A stretch of DNA of 64,000 nt from contig NC_087381.1 of the NCBI RefSeq assembly GCF_963675165.1, positions 1,488,001 through 1,552,000 on the forward strand, written 5' to 3'. Below the pieces are notes generated by a model. The model made no database searches. It was not told the origin of the DNA and worked only from the letters and a program-made list of their open reading frames with translations. The stretch is from Halichondria panicea. Its lineage: Eukaryota > Porifera > Demospongiae > Suberitida > Halichondriidae. A program made the translations under genes and the position numbers. Below are positions 20,520-31,283 of this stretch, one piece after another (position 1 is the first letter of the stretch; each line of letters starts with the position of its first letter).

Positions 20520-21401
20520 TTCTCAATGTTACTGTTGATATACTAGTGTTCACTGAAATGTATGTACTGAAACCCAACAGCAAAGAATATGATATAAAGC
20601 ATGTCCTTTACTATGATGCCACAGTGGAGTTCTTTGGACAGGAACATCTTCCGTATGCAATATTAGCTTTGTTCGTCTGAATTTTTGCTGTAATACTTTC
20701 TATACTGTTTCTGATTGTATATTCAATGAAATGGTTCCAAAAATTTCTCAATGTTTTTAAAATTCAGCGTCAATGTCTTAACATGTTTATCAACTGCTAC
20801 CAAGGTTACTACAAGGATGGAACGAATGATACCAGAGATTATCGGTGGTTTTCTGTGTCATACTTTTTTCTTCAGCTGATTATGTTCGTACTATTCACAG
20901 TCTCGCAAAGTATCTATTGTTTTTCTATTGGCTCATTAGTCACAGTCACCCTCATGTTTATGCAACTCTCATTGCGACCATACAAGGAAGAATTTAAAAT
21001 CTATAACATAATAGATGCCTTCATGCTACTGATTCTTAGTGGAGTGTTTATTATGGCAATCGCAGGATGAAGCTGGCATCAAAGCTTCTTACTTTAGAAA
21101 ATTTTCTTATCTGTTTCTAGCCCTCATTGGAATTGTCCCGATAATCTACTTTCTTGTAGTAACTATTTGGTGGCTCCTAGTAAAGAAACAACTCAAAACT
21201 TTGTGCAAAGCAAACTTCGTAGCTTTCGAGCTCAGCCTGAAATCCCACAAATTGATGAGTCGTTTTCAGAGAGTGATATTCCAGACCAGTTGGTGAATCC
21301 ATCATATTACTCATCACCAAATACCCCGCTGATTTCTGTCACTAGAAAAGATGCAATGCAAATTATGGCTCATGATCAGTATTGCGTTATTCCAGATCTA
21401 T
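20520..21401 (+). pseudogene. Array fragment: C-terminal half only
   Basis: Begins at the codons after TM3 (LNVTVDILVF equivalent) and runs to the tail. Defects: TGA at about 20678 in the TM4 region, a 2-nt deletion at about 21066 (GCAGGATGAAGC for GCAGGAGATGAAGC), and a further indel near 21207 (TTGTGCAAAGC). The 5' half was lost at a junction with repeat R1. The remaining sequence is otherwise easily aligned, so decay is moderate. Confidence 0.85.
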
Positions 21402-23319
21402 GGCTAGTAGAATGTACTGACAGTGTAGCTTCCCATTGCATACCAGTATGAATAGATCTATATTTTTGTGTATTCCGTATATGCATATGCTAGAGATTTG
21501 AGGGACCTCGTGGACGGTAATAACTATGTATAGAATCGTAACTTCATACTAGAATGCAATCAGTCTGGAAACAAGGTACTGAAGCAATAAAGATCAGGTA
21601 CTATATAACTGAACAAAGGAAATAATTATTATGGTGCGATTATAGGCTCGATTCGTTTTAAAAATCGTCATGGCATTATACTTGCATAATCTTGTAGAGA
21701 ACAATAGTAACATCATATATATAGCGTACAGTTAACTCTATAAATTATATATAAATGTCAAAGAGAAAAAAACTTTTTGAGCACATGACTGTACATGTAT
21801 GTTCATGCAACATTGACTGTATATATAATTATATGCACATAGATCTCTATACTATATTTATACGCAACAAAAAACAGTATTTTGTCTGCCCTCATGCAGT
21901 ATTAATATTCTAATGAAAGCAAGAGGTAAACAATTGTGTTTAGTAACTCACAGTCTGTCTGAGCACATAATTATATATAGTTATATTATTGAGCTGAAAG
22001 AGTTATAGGATACACATAATGGACCCATTAATATAGACTATAGTTATTATTTTAGTCAGGCTAGTAAAAGACTCTCCCAAAACGGGCCAAATCAACAAAG
22101 GAACTATCAAGTGAAATACAAAAGCTGTAATACAAAATGTAATACATGCAGCTAGATGCAGTTGAGCAGTTACATTTGGAACAGACATAGCCTCGATTCA
22201 AGGCCAATTAAAATATGTGGCTAGAACAGACCATAGCTTATCTATGAACAGACACAGCCTGACTGAGACACTGTCAGCTACGCCTGGAGGCATAATAATG
22301 CAGTGAATCTTCTACTGCAGTGCAAAACAGCATGCTAGAACTGAAGGAGCATGTGCAGTACAGAATCTTAGTCTCTATTAAGTGTTGCATGCTATCATTG
22401 CTATGGATGTCAATGTTGAGAGAGAATCCTTTCCAAGTCTTCCAGACCAGCTCACCATCCAGCTAATTTGTTGTTCCCAAGCGGTCATTTGGAAAGTCCA
22501 AACCAATTCTGTCCTCTTGCCAAAACTTGGCTGTTTCTCCATTATGATGTGAATCAAGATGTTATGTTCTGTAACATTTGTGTTAGGGCTTTAAAGCTAA
22601 ACAGAATCAAGTCCAGCAGTAGCCTCGAATCCAGGCCGATTAAAATACGTATTTTAATCGGCCTGATCTCGAGGCTAGTCCAGCATTAGACACTAGTTGA
22701 TAAGATCTACATGGGAAGTACATGGGAAAAGTGCCTCAGAGCAGGTATACTCTGGAACTTAGTATACCTGCAAATTGAATATACCTCGCTTGCACATTGC
22801 ACACTATTATACGATAGGACATTAGATATAGTGTATAATATACAATAAATGCATGTCGCAGGCAAAAACATGTACTATACAATATAGCTCTGACAACAGT
22901 AAGAAATGGTGATAAAACATTCAGCCACTTTTGTTTTAGCTCAACAACAGCATTCTTTTCTGCCCTCGATCTTTCTATCCCGAGTCCCCACAATACTCGC
23001 TCCACTTATAGAATGCTGATCTGTTACACCTGTCAGCATTAATATTCTACATGAAAATAAGTTTAATACATTCTATCCGAGCGCCATAATAATTATTGTC
23101 ACGAATAATCAATAAAATTTATTTAGGACCTACTATTATCTGTTAGTCACGCTAGTAAAATACACTCTCCTAAAACAAGCCGTATCACAATGAAACTATA
23201 AAGTGAAATACAGAAACTATTTTCAACTTCCTTACATGCAGGAGGTGCTTGTTAGTAGATTTACAAACGTCAGTTACTGAAAATACAGAACAAGATATCA
23301 ACAGTATATAAGGCTAGAT
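21402..23319 (+). other. Gene-free spacer with flank-B remnants
   Basis: Contains a further copy of the box GGAACTATCAAGTGAAATAC at about 22100-22119, a second weaker one near 23200, a partial TAGCCTCGATT element at about 22191, and the palindrome at 22620. The last 250 bp match the upstream region of 9552. No protein gene recognised. Confidence 0.5.
22620..22677. repeat. 58-bp near-perfect palindrome with TAGCCTCG/CGAGGCTA tips
   Basis: TAGCCTCGAATCCAGGCC pairs with GGCCTGATCTCGAGGCTA around a centre of TAAAATACGTATTTTA. It shares tips with the 1.15-kb element at 1798 and with short elements at about 6714, 11985 and 30519, suggesting minimal derivatives of one transposon family. Confidence 0.75.
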
Positions 23320-23391
23320 ATGGAGTTCCTTTACCTACTATTGTTAACTCTCTCTTCCCATCTTATGATTGCTACTGCTAATTCTGTACCA
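23320..23391 (+). pseudogene. Orphan 5' stub: signal peptide only
   Basis: The first 24 codons are those of the MEFLY type (MEFLYLLLLTLSS to NSVP). The sequence then enters an A-rich stretch unlike the family and reads KKQKHKHHQQ. The frame stays open to 23553 but has no family similarity, so it is not a plausible receptor. Upstream DNA keeps the type B flank. Confidence 0.85.
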
Positions 23392-24035
23392 GCAAAAAAA
23401 CAAAAACACAAACACCATCAGCAAAGCAAAGTGCTTTCAGTAGCCGTAAGAAAACAAAACAGATCACATGCATTTAAGAGCAAAGAGTATATCTGTGCAA
23501 TATACATGCATAAACAGAGCATTGCAATTCAAGCTATAATTCCAATACACTAGGTATTCAATGCACCCCCTTCGGTATAAGATAATATTTCTTTTTTAAC
23601 AGTTAATTTTGTAGAGAAAAGCAAAGTACAGTGATCGTTAATGGAGGTTCCACGTACTGTATACTGCACATAATTACACATATACGTTTTAATGGTAACA
23701 TTAATATAGCACTCGACCATTACGTTGTTGTCGACTGCCTCCTTTTCCTTCCTCCTTCTGTGCTGAATTCCCCCCATCTATATACTCGATTCCATGCACT
23801 CCACTGGAATACTAATCTGTTACACCTGTCAGTAATAAGTAACTCACAGTTTGCCTCACTACCGAAACTCTATAATTATTTTATCAGTTGATGATCAGTT
23901 GCTTGAGATACCATAATTATGCTATATAGGTTACTATAATTATAGTAGTATAAATTATGTATAATGTCATAGTAAAAAACTTATTGTGCACATTCATGAC
24001 TGTACATGTATGTATTTCTACATTGACTGTTGCAC
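23392..24035 (+). other. Spacer, nothing recognised
   Basis: AT-rich, with short overlapping frames on both strands, none with family similarity or a recognisable motif. Confidence 0.4.
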
Positions 24036-24233
24036 ATACCGTATATAGCGGGTAATTTTCGAGGGACAAAATATTCGTGGGTTGAAGGTCTGACCACGAA
24101 TATTTTACTCACGAATGAATCCACCCTAATTGCCTACCTTTACGTGCAGTGCAAGCAGCAACCACGAAAATATTACCCACGAAATGTCTCAATATTGCTG
24201 AAACACTGTCCCTCAAAACTTACCCGCTAGATA
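24036..24233. repeat. MITE (ATACCG family), slightly shortened
   Basis: Begins ATACCGTATATAGCGGGTAA and ends near TTACCCGCTAGATAG. More diverged than 7065 and 12391, with a deletion in the left arm (the GTGATTGACGG segment is altered). Confidence 0.7.
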
Positions 24234-24689
24234 GATCTCTGTATTTATACACAACAGAAAAGGTTTAGCAAACAGTGTTTTGTCTGCCCTCATGCAGTAT
24301 CAATACTCTAATGAAAAGCAAGAGGTTTAATAACAAACAAGTAATTCATAGTCTGTCTGAGCACAGATATATAGTTATGTTATTGAGTTGAAAGAATATA
24401 GGTGTTTTTATATTCATAATGGACCCATTAATAGAATTAATCGATAGTTATTATTTTAAGTCAGGCTAGTGAAACACTCTCCCAAAACGGGCCATATCAA
24501 CAATTAAAGGAACTATAATTATCAAGTGAAATACAAAACTGTAATACAAAGTGTAATACATGCAGTATAGGTGCTTTGTAGATTTAAAGACGTCAGTTTA
24601 TACCATAGATAGTAGATGGTTATACTGAATCGATACAGAAGAAGACATCAATAGTCTAAGATTTAGATACGGAGTTCTATTACCTACTA

Positions 24690-26633
24690 ATGTTAACAGT
24701 TTTCTCTTTCCATCTTATGATTGCTACTGCTAATTCTGTACCAGTAGAAGCAAACACTGAAGCAGTGGATAACAATACTTGCTGGACAAATATCTGTGAA
24801 ACTTCACAAACCACACAAACTGGTTTAATAAAAGATCTCAGCTCAACTGGTTTAGCGATAATCGAAAATCATGACATGGATTGTTATCCTTGGATGTTTC
24901 GTAATTCAACAAATGGAAAATGTGAATGTAGTAACATTCCACTTCACTCTGTACTATGTGATATTGAAATCAGCAGGACATCCATTCTTGATTGTTATTG
25001 TATGACTTACGATAGTGAGAGCAATGAAACTCAATTAGGAAGATGTGTGTATGGTTGCGGACACAAAAGAGACACTGTCTTCTATACACTTCCAAATGAC
25101 ATAGACGATCTTAATTCATATTCTTGTGGAAATATAAACCGAGATTCAACACTGTGTGGGAAGTGTCTACCAGGATATTCACCACTTTTGTACTCGTATG
25201 AAATGAACTGCATGAACTGCACGGGAGAGAACACGACCTACAACTGGATCAAGTACATAGCAGTTGCTTACATTCCTTTAACATTCTTCTTTTTATTTGT
25301 CGTAATCTTTAAATTCAATGGAACTTCACCAATGCTGAAGTGGTTCATCAGTGTATCCCAGGGAATCTTTTCACCTATTGCTGTTAGAGGCTATTTTTCT
25401 GTATTTTCAAAGAAATCACATATTGAGAAATTTATTAAAGCTATAGGCTGCTTTTATGGCATCTGGAATTTAGATTTCTTTCGTGCTGTCAGTCCACCAA
25501 TTTGTGTGACGGACATCAGTCAAATACAAGTGCTTGCTTTGGACTATGCAATTGCCTTTTATCCATTGGTACTGATTATTCTGACTTACTTTCTCATTTG
25601 TTTGCATAGCCGTGATGTACGTATAGTCATTTGGATGTGGAGACCTTTTCGTAAGCTTTTCAGTTTAGTTGATCAAAAATGGGATATGGAAGGGTCAATT
25701 GTGAATGCTTTTGCGACCTTTTTATTACTCTCATACTTAAAAGTTCTCAACAAAACTGTTGATTTACTAGTATTTACTAGAATGTATGTACTGAAAGCCA
25801 ACAGCAAGGAATATGATATAAAGCTTGTACTTTACTCTGATGCTACAGTGGAATACTTCGGACAGGAACATCTTCCGTATGCAATATTAGCTTTGTTTGT
25901 CGGAGTTTTTGCTGTAATACTTCCTATAGTGCTTCTGATGGTATATCCAATGAAATGGTTCCAAGAATGTCTCAATGCCTTGAAAATTCAGCGTCAACGT
26001 CTTGACATGTTTGTCAACTGCTACCAAGGTTACTACAAGGATGGAACGAATGGTACCAGAGATTATCGATGGTTTTCTGTGACTGGATTTCTTCTTAAGT
26101 TAATTGTGTTCCTACTATTTGCACTCTCACCAAGCATCTATTGTTACTCTATTGGAACTTTATTTATAATTACCCTCATGTTTATGCATCTTTTGCTACG
26201 ACCATACAAGGAAGAATTCAAAGTGTACGACATAACAGATGCCTTCATGCTACTGATTCTTAGTGGAGTGTTTATTATGGCAACTGCAGGAGATGAAGCT
26301 GACATCAAAGCTTCCTACTTCAGTGCATTTTCTTATTTGCTTATAGGACTCTTTGCAAGTGTCCCGATAATTTACTTTCTTGTAGTAACTATTTGGTGGC
26401 TCTTGATAAAGATAAAGAAACAACTCAAAACTTGGTGCATAAGCAAATTTTGTAGCTTTCGAGCTCAGCCTGAAATCTCACAAATTGAGGAGTCATTTTC
26501 AGATAGTGATGATATTCCACACCGGTTGGAGAATCCATCAGATTACTCATCACCAAATACCCTGCTGATTTCTGCCCCAAGAAAGGATGCAAACTATGGC
26601 TCAGTTGCTTGTGCTGTCATTCCAGAGCCATAA
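24690..26633 (+). CDS. Array copy 7: divergent multi-pass membrane protein, usual start codon lost
   Basis: The position of the normal ATG (24669-24671) reads ACG, so the first in-frame ATG is 7 codons later. The resulting 647-aa protein keeps only a short signal-like segment (MLTVFSFHLM). This is the most divergent full copy: four residues missing at CWTNICETSQ; AVRGYFSVFSKKSHIEKF after TM1; FFRAVSPPICVTD; VIWMWRPFRKLF; an extra IK in WWLLIKIKKQLK; an extra D in DSDDIPHR; and a tail extended by CAVIPEP because TGT replaces the TGA seen in other copies. Coding sequence is intact. Whether it is secreted and inserted normally is open; ACG initiation is possible but unproven. Confidence 0.8.
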   Translation: MLTVFSFHLMIATANSVPVEANTEAVDNNTCWTNICETSQTTQTGLIKDLSSTGLAIIENHDMDCYPWMFRNSTNGKCECSNIPLHSVLCDIEISRTSILDCYCMTYDSESNETQLGRCVYGCGHKRDTVFYTLPNDIDDLNSYSCGNINRDSTLCGKCLPGYSPLLYSYEMNCMNCTGENTTYNWIKYIAVAYIPLTFFFLFVVIFKFNGTSPMLKWFISVSQGIFSPIAVRGYFSVFSKKSHIEKFIKAIGCFYGIWNLDFFRAVSPPICVTDISQIQVLALDYAIAFYPLVLIILTYFLICLHSRDVRIVIWMWRPFRKLFSLVDQKWDMEGSIVNAFATFLLLSYLKVLNKTVDLLVFTRMYVLKANSKEYDIKLVLYSDATVEYFGQEHLPYAILALFVGVFAVILPIVLLMVYPMKWFQECLNALKIQRQRLDMFVNCYQGYYKDGTNGTRDYRWFSVTGFLLKLIVFLLFALSPSIYCYSIGTLFIITLMFMHLLLRPYKEEFKVYDITDAFMLLILSGVFIMATAGDEADIKASYFSAFSYLLIGLFASVPIIYFLVVTIWWLLIKIKKQLKTWCISKFCSFRAQPEISQIEESFSDSDDIPHRLENPSDYSSPNTLLISAPRKDANYGSVACAVIPEP

Positions 26634-27089
26634 TTGTAATGCTAAAGTGAACTTATAGACTTAGTATAGAGTTTGCTGGAAGTATATACATAGGTCACAT
26701 GCATGCAGAAAGTTGCTTTACTTTGTGTATTGAACTATCCTTTGTACGGTTATAATTCTGTGTTTAGGCAAGATACTTTTTACAAATTGTTTTTAATACC
26801 TAGTAGTACGTCTGTCTGCATGAGATTGTTGAAAACCACTGAGAAAATTGAGACATTTTTATTATATTTCCATGGATATAATTATATATAAATTATTATG
26901 TCCATGCATGGGTATTAATAAATGTCAGGGGAAATGTGTATATCTCAGTGGATATTTGTCATAGGTATGCATGGTATTTATTGTGTGCATATATTGTGTG
27001 GGTATTATTTATCAAAGTGCAGATATTCAAATTCAGGTATTTGCAAAAGTGTTAATATTGAACAAAGTCAGGGTATTTATAAGAAGGTG
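26634..27089 (+). other. 3' spacer, nothing recognised
   Basis: A short stretch still resembles the 3' flank of other copies (AGTTTGCTGGAAGTATAT). The rest is AT-rich, without a supported gene. Confidence 0.4.
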
Positions 27090-27345
27090 ATGATACTTTT
27101 CAAGGTGTGGTTTTGTTACATTACAAGTGATAGTCTCGTGACTGTTACATCACCTGCCACACCAGCTGAAAGCTTGCTTGACTCTGGTTGGTAAAGGGAC
27201 CACCACTTGTTGGCACTTGAGGGCCACTAGATGCTTGGGGGCATATAAAGACAACACTACGACATTCACATTTACTGAGCCTTCAGCAACCATGTGGTAG
27301 GTTATGTGACAGTCAGTAACAAAACCACATTTTGAAAAGTATCAT
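27090..27345. mobile_element. 256-bp element with 30-bp terminal inverted repeats
   Basis: ATGATACTTTTCAAGGTGTG followed by GTTTTGTTAC at 27090-27119 is mirrored by GTAACAAAAC followed by CACATTTTGAAAAGTATCAT at 27316-27345, with one or two mismatches. The interior is non-coding. No second copy was noticed, so target duplication cannot be judged. Confidence 0.7.
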
Positions 27346-27737
27346 TACTTTCTGGACAATAACCTGACTTATGTTCAAATCCACTAGGTGCCAACGTCCA
27401 AAGAAAAATTTCGGAACAAAAAAATTGAGGGGTTTAGCCCCATTTTGTAATGACACTATAATAATTATAGATGAGATTTATTATTAGCAGTCGCTTTCTG
27501 CGCATGCATGCTCAGTATGATCATGATGGAGAGCCCCACCCACAAAAACTGCAAAACAGTGCAGCAGCCCAGAGGATAAACTTTGTATTATAAAATAAAC
27601 ACTATAGCAAAAAAATTGTTTACTGTTTCACTTTCATCTCCAAAGCAATACATTTTATTAGGTGCATGCTGGTGCTCTACTAAATAGGCTTACACTTACC
27701 GAAATTAACAAGATCCCTTATAGTCTAAGAGATAGAT

Positions 27738-27852
27738 ATGGAGTTCTATTACCTCCTAATTATGTATAACACTCTCCTCAAATCTTATGATTACTACTGC
27801 TAATCCTGCATGCACCAGTAGAAGCAGACACTGAATCAGTGGATAACAATAG
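27738..27852 (+). pseudogene. Orphan 5' stub with type A flank
   Basis: ATGGAGTTCTATTACC with an insertion in the Leu codons, then LMITTAN-like and PVEADTESVDNN-like sequence, ending abruptly after GGATAACAATAG. The upstream 27640-27737 carries a degraded type A flank. It is followed by flank-B-like DNA, so the stub is a recombination scar. Confidence 0.75.
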
Positions 27853-28059
27853 CATAAGTAGCAGTATTTTGTCTGCCCTCATGCAGTATCAATAATATTC
27901 TAATGAAAGCAAGTGTGTTTAGTAACTCACAGTCTGTCTGAGCGCAGATATATATTGAGTTATAGGATATACATAATGGACCCATTAACATAATAATTTA
28001 TAGTTAGTATTTTAGTCGGGCTAGTAAAAGTCTCCCAAAATGGGCCATATCAACAAAAG

Positions 28060-28077
28060 AACTATCAAGTGAAATAC
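28060..28077 (+). promoter_or_regulatory. Flank type B box GAACTATCAAGTGAAATA
   Basis: Lies about 229 bp before the ATG at 28289 and after CTCCCAAAATGGGCC, the same order as at 9346 and 17368, but separated from the gene by the small stub at 28155. Confidence 0.3.
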
Positions 28078-28154
28078 AAAATCTGTAATACAAAATGTAA
28101 TGCATGCAGCTAGATTCAGTGGACGAAACAGAACAAGACATCAGATTTATAGAT

Positions 28155-28173
28155 ATGGAGTTCTATTACCTGT
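28155..28173 (+). pseudogene. Minimal 5' stub (about 6 codons)
   Basis: ATGGAGTTCTATTACCTG, preceded by GATTTATAGAT as in real starts, then directly AATGCATGCAGTAGGTGCTT from flank B. It may come from misaligned repair between upstream regions. Too short to mean anything by itself; listed because it repeats a pattern. Confidence 0.5.
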
Positions 28174-28288
28174 AATGCATGCAGTAGGTGCTTGCTGAAT
28201 TTAAAGAAGTCAGTTATACCATAGATAGTAGATATAGTTATATACTGCATCGATACAAAACAAGACATCAATTGTCTAAGATTTAGAT

Positions 28289-30265
28289 ATGGAGTTCTAT
28301 TACCTCCTAATGTTAACTCTCACTTTCCATCTTATGATTGCTACTGCTAATTCTGCACCAGTAGAAGCAAACACAGAAGCAGTGGATAACAATACTTGCT
28401 GGACAAAGATACAAATACCCTGTGAAACTTTATCAACCACACAAGCTAGTTTAATGAAAGATCTCAGCTCAAAGAAGTCTATTGGTTCAACAGTGATCGA
28501 AGATCATGACATGTCTTGTTATCCTTGGATGTTTTACAATTCAACAAATGGAAAATGTGAATGTAGTAACATTCCATATCACTCTGTACTATGTGATGTT
28601 GAAATCAGTAGGACATCCATTCTTGATTGCTATTGTATGACTTACGATAGTGAGAGCAATGAAACTCAATTAGGAAGATGTGTGTATGGTTGCGGACATA
28701 ATATAGACACTGTCTTTTATACACTTCCAAATAACACAGACGATCTTAATTTGTACTCTTGTGGAAATATGAGTCGCAATTCAACACTGTGTGGGAAGTG
28801 TCTACCAGGATATTCACCACTCTTGTACTCGTATGAAATGAAATGCATGAACTGCACGGGAGAGAACATGACCTACAACTGGATCAAGTACATAGCAGTT
28901 GCTTACATTCCTTTAACATTCTTCTTTTTCTTCGTCGTAATCTTTAAATTCAACGGAACTTCGCCAATGCTGAAAGGTTTCATTACTATTTCCCAAGGAC
29001 TTTTTTCACCTATAGCTGCAAGAGCTTTTCTTTCTGTTGTTTCAAGGAAAGGTTATAGAATTATTAAGAATTTAACTACAACTTTAGGTAGTTTCTATGG
29101 TATCTGGAATTTGGATTTCTTTCGTACCGTCATTCCAAATATTTGTGTGATGGACATCAGTCAAATACAAGTGCTTGCTTTGGATTATGCGATTGCCTTT
29201 TATCCATTGGTACTGGTTATTCTGACTTACTTTCTCATTAGTTTGCATAGCCGTGATGTACGTATAGTTGTTTGGTTGTGGAGACCTCTTCGTAAGCTTT
29301 TCAGTTTAGTTAGTCAAAACTGGGATATGGAAGGGTCGATTGTGAATGCTTTTGCGACCTTCTTTTTACTTTCTTACTTCAAGATTCTCAATGTTACTGC
29401 TGACTTGCTAGTATTTACTACAATGTATGTACTGAAGGACAACAGCAAAGAATATGTTATAAAGTATGTACTTTACTATGACGCCACAGTGGAATTCTTT
29501 GGACATGAACATCTTCCGTACGCAATAGTAGCTTTGTTTGTCGGAGTTTTTGCTGTAATACTTCCTATAGTGTTTCTGATTGTATATCCAATGAAATGGT
29601 TTCAGAAATGTCTTAATGCTTTGAAAATTCAGCGTCAACGTCTTGACATGTTTGTCAACTGTTATCAAGGTTACTACAAGGATGGAACGAATGGTACCAG
29701 AGATTATCGATGGTTTTCTATGACTTACTTTCTTTTTCAGATGATTTTGTTTGTACTATTCACAGTCTCGCAAAGTATCTATTGTTTTTCTATTGGCGCA
29801 TTAGTTATAGTCACTCTCATGTTTATGCAACTCTCACTACAACCATACAAGGAAGAATTCAAAGTGTACAACATAACAGATGCCTTCATGCTACTGATTC
29901 TTAGTGGAGTGTTCATTATGGCAATCGCAGGAGATGAAGCTGGCATCAAAGCATCCTACTTCAGTACATTTTCTTATTCGTTTCTAGCCCTCATTGCAAT
30001 TGTCCCGATAATCTACTTTCTTGTAGTAACTGTTTGGTGGCTCGTGGTAAGGAAACAACTCAAAGTATGGTGTATAAGCAAACTTCGTAGCTTTCGAGCT
30101 CAGCCTGAAATCACACAAATTGAAGAGTCATTTTCAGAGAGTGATATTCCAGACCGGTTGGTGAATCCATCAGATTACTTATCTTCAAATACCCCGCTGA
30201 TTTCTGCCCCAAGAAAGGATGCAAAGTATGGCTCAGTTGTGTGTGCTGTCATTCCAGAGCCATGA
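28289..30265 (+). CDS. Array copy 8: multi-pass membrane protein, 658 aa
   Basis: The longest copy, fully open. Features: MEFYYLLMLTLTFHLM signal peptide; KDLSSKKSIGST ectodomain type; MFYNSTNG in place of MFRN; GHNIDTVFY; NMSRNSTLCGKC, which gains a sequon; a 2-3-residue longer segment after TM1 (SRKGYRIIKNLTTTLG); IPNICVMD; RPLRKLF; SLQPYKEEF in place of SLRPYKEEF; and tail DIPDRLVNPSDYLSS. The C-terminus is extended (VVCAVIPEP). Confidence 0.9.
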   Translation: MEFYYLLMLTLTFHLMIATANSAPVEANTEAVDNNTCWTKIQIPCETLSTTQASLMKDLSSKKSIGSTVIEDHDMSCYPWMFYNSTNGKCECSNIPYHSVLCDVEISRTSILDCYCMTYDSESNETQLGRCVYGCGHNIDTVFYTLPNNTDDLNLYSCGNMSRNSTLCGKCLPGYSPLLYSYEMKCMNCTGENMTYNWIKYIAVAYIPLTFFFFFVVIFKFNGTSPMLKGFITISQGLFSPIAARAFLSVVSRKGYRIIKNLTTTLGSFYGIWNLDFFRTVIPNICVMDISQIQVLALDYAIAFYPLVLVILTYFLISLHSRDVRIVVWLWRPLRKLFSLVSQNWDMEGSIVNAFATFFLLSYFKILNVTADLLVFTTMYVLKDNSKEYVIKYVLYYDATVEFFGHEHLPYAIVALFVGVFAVILPIVFLIVYPMKWFQKCLNALKIQRQRLDMFVNCYQGYYKDGTNGTRDYRWFSMTYFLFQMILFVLFTVSQSIYCFSIGALVIVTLMFMQLSLQPYKEEFKVYNITDAFMLLILSGVFIMAIAGDEAGIKASYFSTFSYSFLALIAIVPIIYFLVVTVWWLVVRKQLKVWCISKLRSFRAQPEITQIEESFSESDIPDRLVNPSDYLSSNTPLISAPRKDAKYGSVVCAVIPEP

Positions 30266-30794
30266 TTGTATGCTAAAGCTGACTATATGTATGTAGAGTG
30301 TACTGGCAGTTCCCTTCGTAATTATAAGCATTTGTGAAAAGTTTTTCGTGTGTGTCTAGAATAATTTATTTTGCTTTGACTGATTGAGTCAGACATTTTC
30401 TCAGTGCTATTAAGATTTCGAATCAATGTACCCAATGCTCATTCTTCCCCCGTGCAACTCTATGGAACAAACTTATAGTTTACTGCCAAATTAATGTTTC
30501 TGATGACTGTACACATATAGCCTTGGTTTGGGCCTGAATACGAGGCTATAGTACACATGCAATGTATTTCTTACGATTATTTTACAATTTGGCCTGTTTT
30601 TGGCAGTCACACCACACCATGCAGTACTGAAATAGCACACTAATTTAGGTGTGATCCAAACAATAATCTAGCACACCAATTTAAGTGTGACTGTCACACC
30701 AACTATAGTGTACCCTACACATCAAAACTGGTGTGTGCATGTATTGGGATCAGTGTGGCAAACCACTATTTTTAGAGTGTATAAGTCACATGAA
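30266..30794 (+). other. 3' spacer with short palindromic motifs
   Basis: Contains a TAGCCTTGG...CGAGGCTA mini-palindrome at about 30519-30548 and two near-palindromic copies of CACACTAATTTAGGTGTG about 36 bp apart (30632, 30668). No gene found. Confidence 0.5.
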
Positions 30795-30798
30795 TTAA

Positions 30799-31014
30799 GG
30801 TGACATAATTTCGCGAGTATTAATTTCTGCTATTTTTGCGAATGAGAGTAAATCGCAAAAATTTGAAATTACAATGTTAAAACCACTCGCGAGTACATAG
30901 AAACACTATGATTTCACAACTTGAGCAAGAATTAGCAGAATTTAATACCAGCAAAATGAGCTAAACAGTGAATTTGCAAACAAATCTAGAATCTACCTGT
31001 GAAAAGATGTCACC
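30799..31014. mobile_element. 216-bp TTAA-flanked MITE
   Basis: TTAA at 30795-30798 and 31015-31018 flanks an element whose ends are GGTGACAT and ATGTCACC. Interior CGCGAGTATTAA and ACTCGCGAGTA are also mirrored. TTAA target choice is characteristic of the piggyBac and Kolobok groups. No coding capacity. Confidence 0.7.
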
Positions 31015-31174
31015 TTAAGGTATATTATACTCACGGAGTCAACACTTGGCTTACCAAACTGCCTCTACTTCTATATTGCAACGAAACTCTCAGGTGAAAT
31101 ACAAACAGATTTATAAACTGTTTTCAACTAATAGAACAAGTCAATAATTTAGTCAGTTTAAAATAATGATAGAT

Positions 31175-31283
31175 ATGGAGTTCTATTACCTCCTAATGTA
31201 TTGGCTCAACGATAAATGAAGGTCATGACAAGGATTGTTATCCATGGATGTTTCGTAATCCCAGAAATGAATGTAGTAGCATT
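31175..31283 (+). pseudogene. Orphan 5' stub with internal deletion
   Basis: ATGGAGTTCTATTACC and CTCCTAATG join directly to TTGGCTCAACGATAAATG and ATGACAAGGATTGTTATCC, skipping about 45 codons. It ends at the same junction with repeat R1 as the stub at 2962, so both derive from one ancestral scar. Confidence 0.8.

Noticed and set aside
23392-23553. Extension of the signal-peptide stub as a Lys/His-rich secreted peptide
   Set aside because: The A-rich sequence after the stub has no family match, and the frame ends by chance; no evidence of selection.
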